The notes beneath the pieces were generated by a model. That model searched no databases, was not told the DNA's origin, and saw only the letters and a program-made list of their open reading frames with translations. A program made the position numbers and the translations under genes. 5,466 nucleotides of DNA, from NCBI GenBank assembly GCA_946615525.1, contig CAMOHW010000069.1:1-5466 (forward strand), written 5' to 3'. Every line of letters begins with the position of its first letter. Within the stretch, counting starts at the first letter, position 1. The DNA comes from an uncultured Clostridia bacterium. GTDB taxonomy: Bacteria > Bacillota > Clostridia > Oscillospirales > CAG-272. Below, piece by piece: positions 1 through 5,466 of the stretch.

Positions 1-1057
1 CCTCTTCGTCATAAGCGTCCGCCAAAAAGGCGAGCGCGGCGCGGTCGGCGCCCAAAGAGGGTTCAATGACATAGGGAATGTAGTGTTCGTTCTTTTCCTG
101 GTCAAAGTAGGTCAGGTCCTTGCCGCTGAACTTCTGGTGTTGCCCCAGGTCGTAGTCGGTGCGGTCGGCAATGCCCCAGAGTTCGCCCCAGCCGAATGGG
201 AAGAGGAACTCAAAGTCGGTGGTCGCCTTGGAGTAAAAGGCAAGCTCTTCGGGGTCATGGTCGCGCAGGCGGAGATTTTCTTCGCGCAGACCGAGATTCA
301 ACAAGAACTTGTGGCAGTAATCCTTCCAGTAGGCAAACCATTCCAGGTCGGTGCCGGGCTGGCAGAAGAACTCCAATTCCATCTGCTCGAACTCACGAAT
401 GCGGAAGATAAAGTTGCCGGGCGTGATCTCGTTGCGGAAGGATTTGCCCACCTGTGCAATGCCAAAGGGCAGTTTGCGGCGGGTGGTGCGCTGGGCGGCG
501 GGGAAGTTGACGAAAATGCCCTGCGCCGTTTCGGGGCGGAGGTAAACGGTGGAGGAGGAATCCTCGGTTACGCCGATAAAGGTTTTGAACATCAGATTGA
601 ACTTTTTAATATCGGTAAAATCGCACTTGCCGCAATCCGGGCAGGGGATTTTGTTTTGCTTAATGAAGTCCGACATCTGCTCAAAGCTCCAGGATTCGGG
701 CTTGACGTCGTCCAATCCTTTTTCGGCGGCGTAGTCTTCAATCAATTTGTCGGCGCGGTGACGGGTATGGCAGGATTTGCAATCCATCAAGGGGTCGGAA
801 AAACCGCCCACATGACCGGAGGCGACCCATGCCTGCGGGTTCATGATGATGGCACTGTCAAGGCCGACATTGTAGCGGCTTTCCTGCACAAACTTTTTCC
901 ACCAGGCGCGTTTGACGTTGTTTTTGAACTCTACGCCCAAAGGACCGTAGTCCCAGGAGTTGGCAAGACCGCCGTAGATTTCGGAGCCGGGGAATACAAA
1001 GCCCCTGCCCTTGCAGAGGGCAACAATTTTTTCCATGGTTTTTTCGGAGTTTTTCAT
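1..1057 (-). CDS. glyS: Glycyl-tRNA synthetase, single-chain (alpha2) class II type, C-terminus cut by window edge
   Basis: Charges tRNA-Gly with glycine in the cytoplasm. The 352 visible codons read without a stop. Class II motif 1 spans about residues 28-53 (IYGG...YGPLG...RAWW), motif 2 about 207-231 (FRNE, then R219 and FEQMELEFF), and motif 3 begins near 332 (EPSLGADR). C93/C96 and C139/C142 (with C145) form two CxxC knuckles in the insertion after motif 1, as in zinc-binding GlyRS. Family members are about 460 residues, so roughly the last 110, the anticodon-binding domain, lie beyond the left edge. The ATG at 1057 is preferred over an in-frame ATG at 1036 because only the former has a Shine-Dalgarno site. 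It follows folD after 26 bases, with no T-box leader, so it appears to be expressed from the operon. The family call is secure. Some databases name this single-chain form glyQS. Confidence 0.96.
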   Translation of the reverse strand, partial: MKNSEKTMEKIVALCKGRGFVFPGSEIYGGLANSWDYGPLGVEFKNNVKRAWWKKFVQESRYNVGLDSAIIMNPQAWVASGHVGGFSDPLMDCKSCHTRHRADKLIEDYAAEKGLDDVKPESWSFEQMSDFIKQNKIPCPDCGKCDFTDIKKFNLMFKTFIGVTEDSSSTVYLRPETAQGIFVNFPAAQRTTRRKLPFGIAQVGKSFRNEITPGNFIFRIREFEQMELEFFCQPGTDLEWFAYWKDYCHKFLLNLGLREENLRLRDHDPEELAFYSKATTDFEFLFPFGWGELWGIADRTDYDLGQHQKFSGKDLTYFDQEKNEHYIPYVIEPSLGADRAALAFLADAYDEE

Positions 1058-1065
1058 GGTAGGTT

Positions 1066-1070
1066 TCCTT
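1066..1070 (-). promoter_or_regulatory. Ribosome binding site of glyS
   Basis: AAGGA lies 8 bases before the ATG at 1057, in the 26-base gap after folD. The alternative in-frame ATG at 1036 has no comparable purine box, so this site decides the start. Confidence 0.75.
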
Positions 1071-1083
1071 TCCAAAAGGGTTT

Positions 1084-1935
1084 TTATTGATTCGCGGCAA
1101 TGCGCGCGCTTTTCAGGGTGTTTTGGAGCAGCATGGTAATGGTCATAGGACCTACGCCGCCGGGGACGGGGGTAATGTAGGAGCATTTGGGTGCAACGGT
1201 TTCAAAGTCCACATCGCCGCAAAGTTTGCCGTTCTCGTCGCGGTCCATACCAACGTCAATGACCACGGCGCCTTCCTTGACCATATCGGCGGTCACAAAC
1301 TTTGCTTTGCCAATGGCAACTACCAAAATATCGGCATCGCGGGTTTTTGCGGCAAGATCGGGCGTGCGGCTATGGCAAACGGTAACCGTTCCGTTTGCCG
1401 CCAAGAGCAACAGCGCCATCGGTTTGCCGACAATGTTGCTTCTGCCCGCAACAACGCATTGCTTGCCGCAGGGGTCAATGCCGTAGCGGCGGAGCAATTC
1501 CATAATGCCTGCGGGTGTGCAGGGCAGAAAGACGGGGGTGCCAATGGTCAACTGTCCTACATTGTAGGGGTGGAAGGCATCTACATCCTTTGCGGGAGAA
1601 ATGCGAAGGAGCAGTTCGGTTTCGTTCAAATGTTTGGGCAGGGGGAGCTGGACAAGAATGCCGTGGATCTTTTCGTCGGTGTTCAGTCGGTCGATCAGCG
1701 AGAGCAGTTCTTTTTGCGTGGTCTGCTCGGGAAGCCGATAGACCTCGGAGTAGAATCCCACTTCTTCACAGGCGCGCGCCTTGTTGCGCACATAGACCTG
1801 CGAGGCAGGGTCCTCGCCTACAATGATGACGGCAAGTCCCGGCGTAAAACCGTATTCTGTTTGAAAACGCGCGACCTCGGCGCGGATCTCTCCACGAATA
1901 GCGGCGGAGGTGGCTTTTCCGTCAATCAGTTGCAT
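1084..1935 (-). CDS. folD: Bifunctional methylenetetrahydrofolate dehydrogenase / methenyltetrahydrofolate cyclohydrolase FolD
   Basis: Converts 5,10-methylene-THF to 5,10-methenyl-THF using NADP, then to 10-formyl-THF, which feeds purine synthesis and formylation of initiator Met-tRNA. It is cytoplasmic and normally a homodimer. At 283 residues it is the usual full length. Y48-VRN-K52 carries the catalytic Tyr/Lys pair, GILVQLPLP (92-100) is the first family signature, and KDVDAFHP (116-123) contains the conserved folate-site Asp. GRSNIVGKP (164-172) is the Rossmann-fold nucleotide-binding signature, and [10 protein letters not shown] (256-265) is the C-terminal signature. The ATG at 1935 lies inside the end of lgt, overlapping it by 14 bases in another frame, and has an AGGAG site 10 bases upstream. 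glyS follows after 26 bases. All expected active-site residues are present and nothing looks degenerate. Confidence 0.98.
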   Translation of the reverse strand: MQLIDGKATSAAIRGEIRAEVARFQTEYGFTPGLAVIIVGEDPASQVYVRNKARACEEVGFYSEVYRLPEQTTQKELLSLIDRLNTDEKIHGILVQLPLPKHLNETELLLRISPAKDVDAFHPYNVGQLTIGTPVFLPCTPAGIMELLRRYGIDPCGKQCVVAGRSNIVGKPMALLLLAANGTVTVCHSRTPDLAAKTRDADILVVAIGKAKFVTADMVKEGAVVIDVGMDRDENGKLCGDVDFETVAPKCSYITPVPGGVGPMTITMLLQNTLKSARIAANQ

Positions 1936-3238
1936 GGTCCTCTTTCTCCTTTGGTTCTTCGGATTTCTCCTGCGCGGCTTTTGGCAGAATCTTTACGGAG
2001 GTCGTCCGTTTCTTTTTGGGTGTGACCGGCAACACGTCGCCTTTGGAGCGCGTTGCAGTTCCGGTCGCGGTCTTTTTGGCAGTCGTCGCCTTTTCGCCGG
2101 TTGCCGTCTTTTTAGCGACAGAACTTCCGTCGGCAGTGGTTTTTCTTGCGGTAGTCTTTCTTGCAGTTGTTGTTTTTCTCGGCGCCTTCGGCTGTTCGGG
2201 CTGTTCCTCTACGGGAGAGGATTCCGCAACCGTTGGCTCTGTCTCTTCGGCAGGTGCGGTGGGCTCTGCAACCGTTTCCTCAGTCGGCTGCTCGACCTGC
2301 TCGGCGGGAGCCGCGGTTTCCGGAATCGGTTTTTGCCAAGCCAAAAATTCAGGATACTTTCTGCGATAGAAGACAATGACAATCAGCAAAGCGATTCCGA
2401 CAAGGAAGCAGAGCAACCCCACCAGTTGGGAAATGCGAATGCCCTCGGTGCCGAAAATGCCTTTGCAGATATACAAACTGTCGGTGCGCAACCCTTCAAT
2501 GAACATTCTGCCAAAGCCATACCAGGCAAGGTAGGAAAGCAGGATTTGTCCGTTGAATTTCTTTTTGCGGTAGAACAGGTTGAGCAGGAGAAAGCCCAAA
2601 AGATTCCAAACGCATTCGTAAAGGAAGGTGGGGTGCACATAGGCAAGGGAAAAGCCGGTAAACTCGTTGGGAGCAAGTCCCATGCGGAGCCAGGAGGGAA
2701 CGGGAATGGAGAACTCTTTGAGAAAGAAGAAATAGCGCGAGCTGCCGTCCACGATCTGGTAGCCGTATGCCTCGCCGTTAAAGAAGTTGCCCCATCTGCC
2801 AAGCACCTGTGCAAAAATCACGCCGGGAACGGCAGCGTCGTAAAAGCGGAGCATTTTGATCTTTTTGAAGCGGCAGACGATGAAAATGCCCAAAGCGCCG
2901 CCCAAAATGCCGCCGTAAACGCCCAGTCCGCCCTGGCGAATATCAATGGCGTCCCAAAACGAACGGTATTCGTCGAGCGAGGTAAGCACATAGTAAAGCC
3001 GTGCGCCAATGATGGAAAGCAGAATGGAAACCAGGCCCACGTCAATGACATCATCGGGTTTGATGCCCTCGCTCCTCTTTGCGCGCCAAGCCACATAAAG
3101 GATGGCAAGCAACATTCCGAGGGTGATGAACAGCCCGTACCAACGGATCTCGATCTTGCCGCCGAACAACTGAAAAGCGACCGGGTTCAAGATCGTTTCA
3201 CCAATGCCCAGACCGGGAAAGGAAACGGTAACTTTCAT
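1922..3238 (-). CDS. lgt: Prolipoprotein diacylglyceryl transferase Lgt with long low-complexity C-terminal tail
   Basis: Transfers diacylglycerol from phosphatidylglycerol to the lipobox cysteine of prolipoproteins, the first step of lipoprotein maturation, in the cytoplasmic membrane. The enzyme body is about residues 1-293, with hydrophobic segments near 34-50, 64-86, 104-122, 134-146, 198-222 and 272-291. Signatures are RQGGLGVYGG (101-110), the Lgt motif GRWGNFFNGEAYG (147-159, with essential-type R148) and GRMFIEGLR (243-251). Y108 sits where proteobacterial enzymes have His; as I recall this is common in Gram-positive Lgt, not a defect. Lgt is usually 260-300 residues, but this protein has 438. 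Residues about 304-352 are Pro/Glu/Ala-rich and acidic, and about 351-417 are Lys/Thr/Ala-rich and basic, with RKTT and AKKTATG repeats. The C-terminus of Lgt faces the cytoplasm in E. coli, so the tail is probably cytoplasmic; its role is unknown. It starts 24 bases after ymfH and overlaps folD by 14. Confidence 0.96.
   Translation of the reverse strand: MKVTVSFPGLGIGETILNPVAFQLFGGKIEIRWYGLFITLGMLLAILYVAWRAKRSEGIKPDDVIDVGLVSILLSIIGARLYYVLTSLDEYRSFWDAIDIRQGGLGVYGGILGGALGIFIVCRFKKIKMLRFYDAAVPGVIFAQVLGRWGNFFNGEAYGYQIVDGSSRYFFFLKEFSIPVPSWLRMGLAPNEFTGFSLAYVHPTFLYECVWNLLGFLLLNLFYRKKKFNGQILLSYLAWYGFGRMFIEGLRTDSLYICKGIFGTEGIRISQLVGLLCFLVGIALLIVIVFYRRKYPEFLAWQKPIPETAAPAEQVEQPTEETVAEPTAPAEETEPTVAESSPVEEQPEQPKAPRKTTTARKTTARKTTADGSSVAKKTATGEKATTAKKTATGTATRSKGDVLPVTPKKKRTTSVKILPKAAQEKSEEPKEKEDHATD
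1946..1950 (-). promoter_or_regulatory. Ribosome binding site of folD, embedded in the lgt coding end
   Basis: AGGAG lies 10 bases upstream of the folD ATG at 1935, within the purine run AAAGGAGAAAGAGGACC. A second GAGG lies closer to the ATG, probably too near to act alone. The same bases encode the last charged residues of Lgt (KEKED). The site and the 14-base overlap argue for coupled translation of lgt and folD. Confidence 0.8.
2060..2164 (-). repeat. Short tandem and dispersed coding repeats in the Lgt tail (RKTTA and AKKTATG units)
   Basis: Residues 359-368 of Lgt are two adjacent ARKTT units (2135-2164), preceded by a related RKTTT. The heptapeptide AKKTATG occurs twice, at 2096-2116 and 2060-2080. 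Synonymous codons differ between copies (for example ACT ACC versus ACC ACT, and GCT AAA AAG ACG versus GCC AAA AAG ACC). The repeat is therefore better conserved as protein than as DNA, pointing to an older expansion kept for its amino-acid composition. Confidence 0.8.
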
Positions 3239-3247
3239 ACAGAAAAA

Positions 3248-3252
3248 CCTCC
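3248..3252 (-). promoter_or_regulatory. Ribosome binding site of lgt
   Basis: A perfect GGAGG core is placed 9 bases before the ATG at 3238, inside the 24-base gap after the ymfH stop codon. It fixes the lgt start. No promoter or terminator fits in the gap. Confidence 0.85.
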
Positions 3253-3262
3253 AAAAATCGTT

Positions 3263-4546
3263 TTATTTTGCCCGTTTTGGCAGAACAACGGAAAGGCAGG
3301 TGCGCTCCGGCAAAAAGAAGGTTTCCAGAAGCGCCTGACATTCTTCGCGTGTAACAGATTCCAAAAGAGGAACATAGGAAAACAAGTCCGCGTTTTCCAA
3401 AGCGTAGTCCAAAAGACTGTTGCCAATCTCCTCGGTGGAGTCAAAGGAGCGAATTTCCTCGGCAATCAGACCGCGCCGGGAACGCTCAAAATCCGCGGGA
3501 TCAATTCCCTTGCGCCGGACGGTTTTGAGGTAGGCGCGCACACGGCGGACCACCGCGGCAGGGTCGGGACTTTCCCCGCAAATGGTGTGCAGGGCAAAGC
3601 GGTCGGTGCCGGAATATCCCGCCGAATAGGAAGGGGTTAGCAACCCTGCCTCAAACAGCTCGGAATAAAAGGAAGAAGATTTGGAAAACAGTGTATCCGA
3701 AAGCAGGGAAAACGCCACGTCTCTCCGCAAACGCTCCATCGGATCGGCGGGCAGAACGGGATCTTTCGTTGCCAGATAAAACAGCGGTTTTGCAACCGGC
3801 ATATGCACCGTTTTGCGGGGTTTTTTGACCGTTTCCGGTTCGTCGATCGGTGCCCGGACGATCTTTGTTTGCGGGATCGGATCGGGAAGCATTTTATCTA
3901 CAACGGCTTCCACTTCCCCGGGCGTTACATTGCCGCAAACGACAAGGATCATGTTGGAGGGCTGGTAGAAAACGCGGTAGCACCGGTAGAGAGTTTGGGC
4001 GGTAATGCTTTTGATGGACCGCAGACTGCCGGCAATTTCTTCCCGCACCGGGGTTATGTGGTAGAGTGACTCAAAGGCGTTTTGCAGGCAGCGGTCGCTC
4101 GGGGAATCCAGACCGGAGCGGATCTCCTCGGCAATAATGCCGCGCTCTTTTGCCACCGATTGTTTGGTAAAATAGGGATTGAAGACCAACCGGAAGAGTT
4201 CTTCCAGCGCGGGGGCAAACGGCTCCGGCGTGCTGAAATGGTAGGCGGTCATGGTATAGCCGGTATAGGCGTTCAGGTCGGCGCCCAGTTCCGAAAAGCG
4301 GACGAAGGGGTCCAGCCCCTCGGGGTTATCAAACAATTTGTGTTCCAAGTAATGCGCCGTCCCGGCGGGAACGGTGGTAAACCCGGCTTCGTCCTCGGTG
4401 CGAAAAGTGCGGTCGATCGATCCGAAGCGCGTGGCAAGAGCGGCAAAGGTGGTGGTCATGTTTTTGGGGAACACATACACCTGCAAACCGCTTTTGTGGG
4501 TGGTTTTCCAATAGGATTCACGCAAAAGAGAGGATTCAAACTTCAT
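3263..4546 (-). CDS. ymfH: M16-family zinc metallopeptidase, YmfH-type catalytic subunit
   Basis: Member of the M16 (pitrilysin/insulysin/MPP-like) peptidases, full length at 427 residues. The inverted zinc motif is H65-Y-L-E68-H69. The third metal ligand is probably E141 in ERGIIAEEI (134-142), 72 residues after the second His and placed as in other M16 enzymes. The N-terminal half carries the catalytic fold. The C-terminal half (about 230-427) is the second M16 domain but lacks an obvious REKxxLxY-type arginine/tyrosine pair; the matching area reads YSELFEAGLL (294-303). No signal peptide is visible, so it is probably cytoplasmic. It overlaps its upstream M16 neighbour by 11 bases, as expected for an obligate pair. 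Bacillus YmfF/YmfH are annotated as associated with 5-aminopentanol modification of EF-P; that link is taken from family annotation and is not shown here. The substrate is unknown. Confidence 0.88.
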   Translation of the reverse strand: MKFESSLLRESYWKTTHKSGLQVYVFPKNMTTTFAALATRFGSIDRTFRTEDEAGFTTVPAGTAHYLEHKLFDNPEGLDPFVRFSELGADLNAYTGYTMTAYHFSTPEPFAPALEELFRLVFNPYFTKQSVAKERGIIAEEIRSGLDSPSDRCLQNAFESLYHITPVREEIAGSLRSIKSITAQTLYRCYRVFYQPSNMILVVCGNVTPGEVEAVVDKMLPDPIPQTKIVRAPIDEPETVKKPRKTVHMPVAKPLFYLATKDPVLPADPMERLRRDVAFSLLSDTLFSKSSSFYSELFEAGLLTPSYSAGYSGTDRFALHTICGESPDPAAVVRRVRAYLKTVRRKGIDPADFERSRRGLIAEEIRSFDSTEEIGNSLLDYALENADLFSYVPLLESVTREECQALLETFFLPERTCLSVVLPKRAK

Positions 4547-5466
4547 CGGCTTTTTCCCCTTTCTTTGCGGCGGACAAAAAGTAAACGGTGTCTAAAGAGA
4601 GGAGGTTTGCCGCCTCTATGATCTGCTCGCGCGTGACCGATTCCACAAGAGCGATCATTTCCGCGGGAGATTGCACGCGGCCGGTAAGCCCTTGGCGGAA
4701 CAGGACGTGCTCCATACTGCCGGGACTATCGGTCATGGTGCGGTAATAGTAAATCAAGGATTTGCGTGCGGCGCAGAGTTCGGCGTCCGAAAAATCGCCG
4801 TTTTTCAGGCGTTCAACCTGCAAAAGGATCTCCTGCTCGGCAACCTCGCGGTTGGCGGAGTCCAGCGCACAGCGCACCATCAGCGCGCCGCGGGAAGCAT
4901 AGTAATATGCCGAAACGGCGTAGCAGAGCGAGCGCTTTTCACGCACATTCATAAACAACAGGGAAACGGGGGAACCGCCCAAAATCTCTTTGGCAAGGTT
5001 CATGGCGATCACGCGCTCGTCGCCAAGCACCACCCCTCCGGTATGAAACCCGAGGACCAGGTGCCCCTGATTGATGGGAAGAGACTCCTCTTTTCTGCGC
5101 ACCCGGTCGGCGCGCAGAGGCGGAGGAACTTCCAAAAACGCGGCAGGCGGCGTTGCGCGCTCCAACGAGAGAGCGGGGAAGGATTCCAAAACGGTTTTTG
5201 CCACCGTTTCGGGCGCGGTAGCGCCTACGGAATAAAAGGAAAAGAAGGCGTTTTTGCACCAGTCTTTCCAAAACGCGGTCAGTTCCGCGGGGGTAACGGA
5301 TTTGGTTTCTTCTACGCTGCCCAAAGAGGAAATGCCGCAGGGGCGCCCCTCAAAAAAGAAGGCGGCGGCGTGTTCGGCGGCATAGCGGCGCGGGGAGGAG
5401 ACAAGAGATTCGATCTCATCGCATTGCAACCGTTTTTCGTCCTCCACGGTCGCCTCTTGCAAAAGT
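4536..5466 (-). CDS. ymfF: M16-family peptidase-like protein, YmfF-type partner subunit, N-terminus cut by window edge
   Basis: The frame is open to the right edge. The first visible codons read LLQEATVEDEKR, which aligns with the region around residue 134 of the downstream M16 protein, so about 120-130 N-terminal residues are missing. A TTG at 5460-5462 is therefore not taken as the start. The visible part holds the end of the first M16 domain (EIESLVSSPRRYAAEH) and the whole second domain. This includes NQGHLVLGFHTGG and the motif NVREKRSLCYAVSAYY at about 4890-4949, whose Arg and Tyr match the substrate-binding R/Y pair of M16 C-terminal domains. Whether it has its own HxxEH site cannot be seen; YmfF-type partners usually lack one. 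The tail (KKGEKADEV) overlaps the ymfH start by 11 bases. The M16 assignment is firm. The YmfF name rests on adjacency and domain features. Confidence 0.85.
   Translation of the reverse strand, partial: LLQEATVEDEKRLQCDEIESLVSSPRRYAAEHAAAFFFEGRPCGISSLGSVEETKSVTPAELTAFWKDWCKNAFFSFYSVGATAPETVAKTVLESFPALSLERATPPAAFLEVPPPLRADRVRRKEESLPINQGHLVLGFHTGGVVLGDERVIAMNLAKEILGGSPVSLLFMNVREKRSLCYAVSAYYYASRGALMVRCALDSANREVAEQEILLQVERLKNGDFSDAELCAARKSLIYYYRTMTDSPGSMEHVLFRQGLTGRVQSPAEMIALVESVTREQIIEAANLLSLDTVYFLSAAKKGEKADEV
4556..4560 (-). promoter_or_regulatory. Ribosome binding site of ymfH
   Basis: AGGGG lies 9 bases upstream of the ATG at 4546 in an A-rich context, inside the last codons of the upstream M16 gene. 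It is weaker than the sites of lgt and folD. With the 11-base gene overlap, this suggests that translation of the second subunit is partly coupled to the first, which is an inference. Confidence 0.6.

Noticed and set aside
1068..1080. Small inverted repeat (CCTTT-TGG-AAAGG on the minus strand) between folD and glyS
   Set aside because: A 5-bp stem with a 3-base loop, A/T-rich and without a following U-tract, is too weak for a terminator; it overlaps the glyS ribosome-binding site, but a regulatory role would be guesswork.
83..1090. 335-codon plus-strand open frame opposite glyS
   Set aside because: The minus strand in the same register encodes a clear class II glycyl-tRNA synthetase with all three motifs; the plus-strand product has no family features.
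1087..2025. 312-codon plus-strand open frame opposite folD
   Set aside because: It is exactly in register with folD, which has every family signature; the antisense frame is explained by codon bias.
3216..3238. Possible loss of Lgt function because Y108 replaces the His seen in the E. coli enzyme
   Set aside because: As I recall, Gram-positive Lgt proteins commonly have Tyr in the GGL.YGG context, and the essential-type arginines and the GRxGNFxNGE motif are intact.
1910..3640. 576-codon plus-strand open frame opposite lgt and the end of ymfH
   Set aside because: It is codon-aligned antisense to two unmistakable genes, crosses their junction, has low-complexity Cys/Arg/Gly/Phe-rich composition at its start, and shows no recognisable domain.
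4082..4621. 179-codon plus-strand open frame opposite the start of ymfH
   Set aside because: It is codon-aligned antisense to the catalytic half of an M16 peptidase, with no recognisable domain.
5460..5462. TTG as a start codon for the upstream M16 gene
   Set aside because: The frame stays open upstream to the window edge, and the protein would begin in the middle of the first M16 domain, so it is an internal leucine of a truncated gene.

Overview
The window is a compact, entirely minus-strand gene cluster of about mid-50s % G+C, from a Firmicutes-type bacterium. The gene families (YmfF/YmfH peptidase pair, Gram-positive-style Lgt, single-chain GlyRS), the purine-rich Shine-Dalgarno sites and the tight packing suggest a clostridial, possibly gut Oscillospiraceae-like, genome. 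The lineage is inferred and cannot be fixed from five genes.

In the direction of transcription (right to left) the genes are: an M16-family peptidase homologue of the YmfF type, cut at its N-terminus by the right edge (4536-5466); its M16 partner of the YmfH type, with an intact HxxEH zinc site (3263-4546); prolipoprotein diacylglyceryl transferase lgt with an unusual ~140-residue cytoplasmic tail (1922-3238); the bifunctional folate enzyme folD (1084-1935); and a single-chain class II glycyl-tRNA synthetase, cut near the end of its catalytic domain by the left edge (1-1057).

The junctions are an 11-bp overlap, a 24-bp gap, a 14-bp overlap and a 26-bp gap. There is no room for an internal promoter-terminator pair, so the five genes probably form one transcription unit whose promoter lies beyond the right edge. 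There is no intergenic stretch over 30 bases and no tRNA, rRNA, CRISPR, insertion sequence or riboswitch.

Functionally this is a housekeeping operon with a loose protein-synthesis and envelope theme: putative EF-P-modification-associated peptidases, lipoprotein lipidation, one-carbon supply (10-formyl-THF for formyl-Met and purines) and glycine charging. The clearest departure from family norm is the low-complexity Lgt tail: a Pro/Glu-rich part, then Lys/Thr/Ala repeats resembling histone-H1-like tails. I found no convincing sign of a wholly new system.
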